Origin: Candidatus Cloacimonadota bacterium
GTDB lineage: Bacteria; Cloacimonadota; Cloacimonadia; Cloacimonadales; Cloacimonadaceae
Direction: 5' to 3'
Length of the DNA: 7,972 nucleotides
Assembly: GCA_016875595.1 (NCBI GenBank)
Contig: VGPI01000089.1
Coordinates: 1 to 7,972 of the forward strand
Shown here: in pieces, positions 1 to 4,842 of the stretch
Numbering within the stretch: the first letter of the stretch is position 1
How the letters are laid out: each line of letters opens with the position of its first letter
Notes under the pieces: generated by a model
Told to the model about the DNA's origin: nothing
The model's input: the letters and a program-made list of their open reading frames with translations, nothing else
Databases searched by the model: none
Position numbers and translations under genes: made by a program

Positions 1-2
1 CG

Positions 3-671
3 GAAGCTTTATTGGAACTCATGAATACCCGGGAACATAAGCAGATCGCATTTACCTATACCGAACCCTTTACCTGGTACGAGTTTATCTATGATTTTGC
101 CGTATTGGCTCAAGGGCAGGAGATCGGAATCGTATTGGTCACGAACGGCTATGTCAATCCGGAGCCATTCAAGTTACTTGCGCCCTATATCAAGGCGATG
201 AATATTGACCTCAAATCAAGCGGGGATGAGTTTTATCATCAGTATTGCCAGGGCTCCTTGGCACCGGTGGTCAGAACGATTGAAGCTGCTTTCTCGATGG
301 GCATCCATGTGGAGGTGACGAACCTGATCATCAGCAACCTGAATGACAGTGATGAAGATATCACAGGGGTCATTAGGATCGTTTCCGAGGTCAGTCCCGA
401 TATCCCTTTACACTTTTCCCGTTATCATCCTGCCTGGCATTGCAGTGAGCCACCAACGCCGGAACGTACTATACTCAAGGCATGTGAAATGGCTAAACAT
501 TCACTTAAATATGTCTATAGCGGTAACTTACCTACTGAAGTCAATGACACCTGCTGCCCGTCCTGTAGCAAGACCGTGATCAGACGCAAAGGTTCTCAGG
601 TGCATAGCGAATTTGATATAGAGGGATTCTGTCCACAATGCAAGACCATGATCTATGGCAGGTTCGGATGA
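3..671 (+). CDS. amrS: AmmeMemoRadiSam system radical SAM enzyme, C-terminal part (5' end outside window)
   Basis: This is the 3' part of a radical SAM protein related to pyruvate formate-lyase activating enzymes. The reading frame is open to the window edge, and the upstream codons EALLELMNTREHKQ read as protein, so the gene starts before base 1. Family motifs seen in order are IAFTYTEPFTWYEF, VTNGYVNPEPF, NIDLKSSGDEFYHQYCQGSL, EVTNLIISNLNDSDED, PLHFSRYHP and KYVYSGNLP. These match the AmrS branch. The Cys-x3-Cys-x2-Cys iron-sulfur motif would lie upstream and is not visible. The C-terminus carries two CxxC pairs (555-566 and 630-641), as expected for the zinc-ribbon-like tail of this family. 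The family commonly occurs with Memo and AMMECR1 homologues; neither is in the window. Its substrate is unknown. The stop overlaps the next gene by 4 nt if that gene starts at 668. The family call is firm, the biochemical role is not. Confidence 0.88.
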   Translation, partial: EALLELMNTREHKQIAFTYTEPFTWYEFIYDFAVLAQGQEIGIVLVTNGYVNPEPFKLLAPYIKAMNIDLKSSGDEFYHQYCQGSLAPVVRTIEAAFSMGIHVEVTNLIISNLNDSDEDITGVIRIVSEVSPDIPLHFSRYHPAWHCSEPPTPERTILKACEMAKHSLKYVYSGNLPTEVNDTCCPSCSKTVIRRKGSQVHSEFDIEGFCPQCKTMIYGRFG

Positions 672-1036
672 TCAAGAGTATCATAAAGGGCTTGAGCATG
701 ATGGACAAACTGCTGATCATCGTGTTGATTCTGTCCATCGCCGTCCTGTCCCTTGCCAAGTTCGGAAATGGCGTGATAAAGAGCGTTATGGTCTATAAGG
801 ATAATTATCTGGTGGGTGAATACCCTTTGACTATGGATCGGGAGATCATCATTGACGAACATAATACGGTGCGGATCAAAAATAACAAGGTGTCAATGAT
901 CCATACCGACTGCCCGGATAAGCGTTGTGTCAAGCAAGGCACGACCAGTTTTATGCCGATCATCTGTCTGCCTAATAAAGTGCATGTTAAAATTCAGACC
1001 AACGGGGATCGGGAATCCCATTTGATCCTCCATTGA
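668..1036 (+). CDS. NusG domain II-containing, membrane-anchored small protein
   Basis: A protein of about 122 residues. A hydrophobic segment at about residues 12-31 (MDKLLIIVLILSIAVLSLA) predicts a membrane anchor or uncleaved signal. The rest matches the NusG domain II family: a beta-rich region, then DCPDKRCVKQG (Cys82, Cys87) and IICLPNKVHVKI (Cys100). The domain most likely sits outside the cytoplasm, and the conserved cysteines could be redox-active or bind a ligand; its function is not known. It lacks the NGN domain, so it is not transcription factor NusG. The start is uncertain. ATG 668 overlaps the amrS stop as ATGA with only a weak AGG before it. ATG 698 has AAAGGG at 685-690 with a 7-nt spacer and would give 112 residues. 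ATG 638 would add 10 residues lying inside amrS and is less likely. Confidence 0.83.
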   Translation: MIKSIIKGLSMMDKLLIIVLILSIAVLSLAKFGNGVIKSVMVYKDNYLVGEYPLTMDREIIIDEHNTVRIKNNKVSMIHTDCPDKRCVKQGTTSFMPIICLPNKVHVKIQTNGDRESHLILH

Positions 1037-1043
1037 GACCGCA

Positions 1044-2132
1044 ATGCAGATAGCTATCTACATCTCAGATCACGGATTTGGCCACACGACCCGGATGGTG
1101 GCATTGATGGAAGAACTGATCCGGCTGGGTGTGTATTGTCATATTCGCTGTAAAAGACCGGCTTTTCTCTTTAACGAGCTTGATCCGCAGTCTTTTACGT
1201 TATATGATGTTTCAATGGATCTCGGTATAGTGAATGGCAGTGAACTGAGGCCGGATATCTCTGCAACCCGGGAGAAGCTGCTGGATCTGATGAGCCTGCG
1301 GCAGCCCATCGTGGAACGGGAAGTGGAATTTTTACGCTCAAACCGGATCGATCTTGTGATCGCCGATATCCCGTTCCTGATCGCTGAGGTGGGAAAGTAT
1401 GCCGGTGTAAAGGTATTCGCCATCTCCAATTTCGATTGGTATTATATCTATCGAGAACTCTTTAAGGACGACCGGCAGATCAGACCGGTAATCAATTGCA
1501 TCGGAGCGCTTTATGGCTTGATGGATCATGCTTTCCGCCTGCCGTTCAGTTCCGTGCACAGCATGGCTGCCCTGGGTAAATGTGAAAAGACGGGTATGGT
1601 GACGCGCCGAACCAAAGATCCCCAGACCGTGATCAATGCCCTTGCCAATAAGCCAAAACCTTATCTGCTCTGTACTTCTGGTGGGATCGGTGAGATCACA
1701 TTGGACATTCGCAAGCTATGCTCAGCATTTAAAGGAACGGTTATTTCAAGATATCGGTTCGAGGCGGATAACTATCAATACCTGGACCCTGAAACCGACT
1801 TCATCGATTATATCGCCGCCGCCGATATCATCCTCACCAAGCCGGGTTACAGCACCTTCGCCGAGACAGTTACCCAGGGGAAATTCCTGATCTACCACAT
1901 GTGGACATCTTACCCGGAAAATACACTATTGGAAAAGGGCTTACGTGCCTACAAACACAAACTGCGTCTGGATGATCTGCATCTTACGGTAAAGCAATGG
2001 AGCAAGACCTTCTCGATGATCGAAAGGATCAAAGCAAATACGGATCAGAAAGAGATCCCCAATCAAACCATGGCTTTAGCACAGCGTTTGCTTGATGTAT
2101 TTCATACTATGGATAGGGGAGAGCGGCGTTGA
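1044..2132 (+). CDS. GT-B glycosyltransferase-like protein (MurG / arabinokinase N-domain type)
   Basis: A soluble protein of 362 residues with a two-domain GT-B outline. The N-terminus reads IAIYISDHGFGHTTR (residues 3-17). Its HGFGH glycine loop resembles MurG-like enzymes and the glycosyltransferase-like N-terminal domain of plant L-arabinokinase. The C-terminal half has DYIAAADIILTKPGYSTFAE (residues 255-274), resembling the nucleotide-sugar-binding part of glycosyltransferase family 28, followed by YPENTLLEKGLRAY (about residues 289-302). No kinase domain follows. A nucleotide-sugar-dependent glycosyl transfer is therefore likely, but donor and acceptor cannot be named. It starts 7 nt after the preceding stop, and its own stop overlaps the miaB start by 4 nt, so it is probably co-transcribed with both. 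The weak upstream GAG (1035-1037) suggests translational coupling. It is not MurG itself: the N-terminal glycine loop and the context differ. Confidence 0.72.
   Translation: MQIAIYISDHGFGHTTRMVALMEELIRLGVYCHIRCKRPAFLFNELDPQSFTLYDVSMDLGIVNGSELRPDISATREKLLDLMSLRQPIVEREVEFLRSNRIDLVIADIPFLIAEVGKYAGVKVFAISNFDWYYIYRELFKDDRQIRPVINCIGALYGLMDHAFRLPFSSVHSMAALGKCEKTGMVTRRTKDPQTVINALANKPKPYLLCTSGGIGEITLDIRKLCSAFKGTVISRYRFEADNYQYLDPETDFIDYIAAADIILTKPGYSTFAETVTQGKFLIYHMWTSYPENTLLEKGLRAYKHKLRLDDLHLTVKQWSKTFSMIERIKANTDQKEIPNQTMALAQRLLDVFHTMDRGERR
2115..2123 (+). promoter_or_regulatory. Shine-Dalgarno site for the TTG start of miaB
   Basis: The purine run AGGGGAGAG lies inside the 3' end of the glycosyltransferase-like gene. 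Its GGAG core ends 7 nt before TTG 2129. It supports the rare TTG start, which overlaps the preceding stop as TTGA. Confidence 0.7.
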
Positions 2133-3424
2133 TCAGATTCTATATTGAGACCTATGGCTGTCAAATGAACGTATCGGATAGCGAACTGGTCACTTCCATC
2201 CTGTTAGATAAGGGCTTTGTGCGGGCTGCGAACATCAATGAAGCGGATGTGATCATCTTCAATACTTGCTCGGTCAGGCAACATGCCGAAAACCGGGTGA
2301 TCGGCAGGATCTCCAATGAACTGAGTCGTAAAAACAACAAACCAAATCTCAGGATCGGAGTGATCGGCTGCATGGCACAACGGCTGGGAGAACAACTACG
2401 GGAGAGGCAAAAAGGGGTGGATTTCGTGGTGGGTGTGGATGCCTATGAGAAGCTTCCCGGGATCATCCTCGGTCAGGTGCCAGCAGCGGTGGATAACACC
2501 ATCGATAGCTCGGTACTCTATTCCGAACATTTCCCGGAGTCAGACAATCCAACCTGTGGATTTGTAACTATCATGCGCGGCTGCAATAATTTCTGTTCCT
2601 ATTGCATCGTGCCCTATCTACGGGGAAGTGAACGCAGCCGTCCTTACAAAGATATCATCGCCGATGTTCAAAGAGCCGGCAGAAAAGGCCAAAAGGACAT
2701 CACTCTCCTAGGTCAGAACGTCAATTCCTATCTGTATAAAGAGATCAATTTTCCGAAACTGCTTCATCAGATCAACGGGATAGCAGATATCCACCGGATC
2801 CGCTTTATTACCTCGCATCCGAAGGATCTCTCCGATGAATTGATCGAAGTGCTGCCATCACTGGATAAGGTCTGCGAACATATACACTTACCGCTGCAAA
2901 GCGGAGATAACGAGATTCTGGCAAAGATGAACCGGGGTTATTCGATCGAGCATTATCTTGGGCTAGTCAGTAAATTGCGTACTGCCGTGCCGGGAATAGC
3001 CATCACCACAGATATGATCTGTGGCTTTCCTTCGGAATCGGAGAGTGCCTTTGACAACTCCATGCAGGCAATGCGGCAGATCAGGTTTGATTATACCTTT
3101 TGTTTCAAATATAGCCAAAGGGAAGGAACTTCGGCTTATACCATGGTTGATCAGGTTGACGAGGCGATCCGTCTGAACCGCCTGCAGAGAATGATCGATC
3201 TGCAACGCGAGATCACACTCGGCGGATTCCGGGCGAAGATCGGGAATGAAGTCGAGATTTATGTCGAGGGTTTTAGCAAGAAAAGCGCTGCAGATGTTTC
3301 TGGTAAGACCAGGGACTTTAAGATCGCAGTTCTACCTGGCGTTCCAGAACAGATCGGAACACTGGTCAAAGCGACCGTGAGCGACGCCACCTCAGGCACC
3401 CTGATCTGTCGTCCGACCCCATAG
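2129..3424 (+). CDS. miaB: tRNA-2-methylthio-N6-dimethylallyladenosine synthase MiaB
   Basis: This radical SAM methylthiotransferase of 431 residues converts i6A37 of tRNAs reading UNN codons to ms2i6A37 in the cytoplasm. The N-terminal domain shows the three cysteines for the auxiliary 4Fe-4S cluster: Cys11 (YGCQMN), Cys47 (NTCSVR) and Cys81 (IGCMAQ). The radical SAM motif is RGCNNFCSYC with Cys152, Cys156 and Cys159, followed by IVPYLRGSERSRP, which is typical of MiaB rather than RimO or MtaB. HIHLPLQSGD and MNRGY are also family motifs. The last 60 or so residues (GFRAKIGNEVEIYVEG onward) form the TRAM RNA-binding domain. The start is TTG 2129; the next in-frame ATG would be Met13 and would delete Cys11, so TTG is well supported. 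Length is normal for the family. MiaA, which makes the i6A substrate, is not in the window. Confidence 0.96.
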   Translation: MIRFYIETYGCQMNVSDSELVTSILLDKGFVRAANINEADVIIFNTCSVRQHAENRVIGRISNELSRKNNKPNLRIGVIGCMAQRLGEQLRERQKGVDFVVGVDAYEKLPGIILGQVPAAVDNTIDSSVLYSEHFPESDNPTCGFVTIMRGCNNFCSYCIVPYLRGSERSRPYKDIIADVQRAGRKGQKDITLLGQNVNSYLYKEINFPKLLHQINGIADIHRIRFITSHPKDLSDELIEVLPSLDKVCEHIHLPLQSGDNEILAKMNRGYSIEHYLGLVSKLRTAVPGIAITTDMICGFPSESESAFDNSMQAMRQIRFDYTFCFKYSQREGTSAYTMVDQVDEAIRLNRLQRMIDLQREITLGGFRAKIGNEVEIYVEGFSKKSAADVSGKTRDFKIAVLPGVPEQIGTLVKATVSDATSGTLICRPTP

Positions 3425-3440
3425 CGGGCAATTTGGATTA

Positions 3441-3481
3441 AGATATGTTATGTAAACTAACGCTTGCGGGAGATATGTCAT
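3441..3481. repeat. Short direct repeat, 30-bp period, in the miaB-yicC gap
   Basis: AGATATGTTAT (3441-3451) recurs as AGATATGTCAT (3471-3481), with 10 of 11 bases identical and a period of exactly 30 bp. Both copies lie in the largest non-coding gap of the window. Two binding sites for a regulator is one reading; chance is the other, since the motif is AT-rich. Confidence 0.45.
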
Positions 3482-3504
3482 TGATGGATAGATCACTATC
3501 TCCC
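3468..3504. promoter_or_regulatory. Inverted repeat / hairpin upstream of yicC
   Basis: GGGAGATA (3468-3475) and TATCTCCC (3497-3504) are perfectly complementary 8-bp arms around a 21-nt loop, which can itself pair TGAT (3482-3485) with ATCA (3492-3495). No U-run follows, so it does not look like an intrinsic terminator. It ends 12 nt before the yicC Shine-Dalgarno site (AAAGGA, 3516-3521), so it could act as an operator or as a leader structure. The left arm overlaps the second copy of the direct repeat. The role is inferred only. Confidence 0.45.
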
Positions 3505-3529
3505 CCACTATCGACAAAGGAATAAGAGA

Positions 3530-4405
3530 ATGAGAAGCATGACTGGATTTGGCAGAGCCCAAATCAACCGGGATAAAATTGAGCTGGAGATCGAAATAAA
3601 ATCGGTCAACTCACGCTATTATGAAGTGAAAATGAATCTGCCACGAGAGCTCAATTTCTTTGAGGAAAAGATCAGGAAAACCCTTGGCTCCCACCTTAAC
3701 CGCGGCATGATCGAGATCAAGGTGAATTTTATTGACCGGCGGGAAACCATCATCAGCATCAACGAAAGCAAGCTGAAGGCATATCATGACCTCTTTCGTA
3801 AGGCAGCAGCCCTGCTGGAAATCAAAGATGAGGTAAAACTCGAGGTTCTGATCAATGAGCCCGGAGTGGTCCAGAGTCAAAACTCCTATCAGGATGATAA
3901 ACAACTGGATCGGGTCTTTATAGATGCCCTTGAGAATGCCATTGCCCATCTGATCAAGGCACAAACTCATGAAGGAAAACAAATAATGAAGACCCTGACG
4001 GATGCGGTCAAGCTTTTGATGCGTGAACTTAACTTGATCAAGCACAGTGTAAAAAGCTATAAGACAAAGCTATACAAGGACATGAAACAGCGAACGACAG
4101 AACTGCTGGCTGACAATCTGAATGACAGCATGGAGCAGAGATTACTGCAGGAATTAGCCCTTTTCATCGATAAATATGACATCCAGGAAGAGATCACGAG
4201 GTTGGAGAACCACCTTTCTGTGTTCAAAGCCAAACTCAATCAGAAAACCGACATCGGCAAGGGATTGAATTTCGTCTTACAGGAGATGCAACGCGAGGCT
4301 AATACCTTGGGTTCCAAGTATTCGACCGTAGAGTCCTTTTCCAGTATCCTAATCATCAAGGAAGAGATCGAGAAATGCCGGGAGATCGTACAAAATGTCA
4401 CGTGA
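3530..4405 (+). CDS. yicC: YicC family endoribonuclease
   Basis: A protein of 291 residues, the usual family length. The N-terminal YicC domain begins with the signature MRSMTGFGRA and continues through EIEIKSVNSRYYEVKMNLPR and LNRGMIEIKV. The C-terminal DUF1732 region has EEITRLENHLSVFKAKL, LNFVLQEMQREANTLGSK and IKEEIEKCREIVQN. Members are RNA endonucleases linked to small-RNA decay and stationary-phase survival in E. coli; targets here are unknown. The start is ATG 3530 with AAAGGA 8 nt upstream, and residue 1 aligns with the family N-terminus. It is the first gene of the second block, after a 105-nt gap. In many bacteria yicC precedes gmk and rpoZ; here the next gene is a small membrane protein, whose start overlaps this gene by 11 nt. 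Confidence 0.94.
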   Translation: MRSMTGFGRAQINRDKIELEIEIKSVNSRYYEVKMNLPRELNFFEEKIRKTLGSHLNRGMIEIKVNFIDRRETIISINESKLKAYHDLFRKAAALLEIKDEVKLEVLINEPGVVQSQNSYQDDKQLDRVFIDALENAIAHLIKAQTHEGKQIMKTLTDAVKLLMRELNLIKHSVKSYKTKLYKDMKQRTTELLADNLNDSMEQRLLQELALFIDKYDIQEEITRLENHLSVFKAKLNQKTDIGKGLNFVLQEMQREANTLGSKYSTVESFSSILIIKEEIEKCREIVQNVT

Positions 4406-4832
4406 GCCAAAACTTACCTGGACCTCGTTTCCTTTCATCGAGCGACCCTTGATTTCGCTTTTATTGACGTGTTTTCTTACGCTGCTCGGCACGATCCTGT
4501 GGTATATCACCGTGATTGAATGGAAAGCACCATTCTTCTTCTTTGCCGGGATGATCATGGTCATAGCCAATCTGATGCCGTATTTTATCATTACGCGATA
4601 CGAGATTTTTGATAATGAGGTTCAGGTGACTTATCTGTTTCTGAAAATCAGCCGCAAATTCGCTGACTTTGGCTGCTTTTACAAGGACAAACGGGGGATC
4701 ATGCTCAGCACATTCAAGGTTCCGCGGCGACTGGATGTTTTTCGTGGACAATCATTAAGATTCAGTAAAAAGGGCGAGGAAATCGAGCAATTGATGCAGA
4801 TCCTGATTGAGAAGATCCCCAAGAAATACTAA
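4395..4832 (+). CDS. Small two-helix membrane protein, possible bacterial PH-like domain
   Basis: A protein of 145 residues that I do not recognise as a named family. A short polar N-terminus with WTSFPFIERPL is followed by two hydrophobic segments at about residues 19-40 and 45-66. After these comes a soluble region of about 80 residues with alternating hydrophobic character (RYEIFDNEVQVTYLFLKISR, then an amphipathic C-terminal helix EEIEQLMQILIEKI). This layout resembles YdbS or bacterial-PH membrane proteins, in which two helices precede a PH-like fold, but the match is by outline only. Both termini are probably cytoplasmic. The ATG at 4395 overlaps the yicC stop by 11 nt, with GGGAG (4380-4384) 10 nt upstream. 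RNase R follows 10 nt after the stop, so co-expression with yicC and rnr is likely. The evidence for a real gene is the tight packing and the coherent membrane topology. Confidence 0.75.
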   Translation: MSREPKLTWTSFPFIERPLISLLLTCFLTLLGTILWYITVIEWKAPFFFFAGMIMVIANLMPYFIITRYEIFDNEVQVTYLFLKISRKFADFGCFYKDKRGIMLSTFKVPRRLDVFRGQSLRFSKKGEEIEQLMQILIEKIPKKY

Positions 4833-4833
4833 T

Positions 4834-4840
4834 GGATGGG
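4834..4840 (+). promoter_or_regulatory. Probable ribosome binding site of rnr
   Basis: GGATGGG lies just before ATG 4843, its GGA 6 nt from the start codon, in the 10-nt gap after the preceding stop. It favours ATG 4843 over the in-frame TTG at 4807, which lies inside the upstream gene. Confidence 0.45.
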
Positions 4841-4842
4841 CA

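Noticed and set aside
343..579. Second + strand frame inside amrS
   Set aside because: Overlaps the conserved AmrS reading frame throughout and shows no family features.
638..667. Upstream ATG for the NusG-domain-II protein
   Set aside because: It would overlap amrS by 34 nt and adds residues without membrane or family character; 668 or 698 is more plausible.
3433..3461. Sigma-70 promoter upstream of yicC
   Set aside because: TTGGAT at 3433 has no acceptable -10 box at 16-18 bp spacing; other AT-rich hexamers nearby lack a -35 partner.
3468..3504. Intrinsic terminator after miaB
   Set aside because: The stem is good but the loop is long and no U-run follows the right arm, so termination is not supported.
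3611..4045. Minus-strand open frame of 144 codons opposite yicC
   Set aside because: Antisense shadow of a well-supported gene, with no domain signature.
4807..4842. Upstream TTG start for rnr, adding 12 residues
   Set aside because: It lies inside the preceding gene with no good Shine-Dalgarno site, while ATG 4843 begins just after that gene's stop and fits the family N-terminus.
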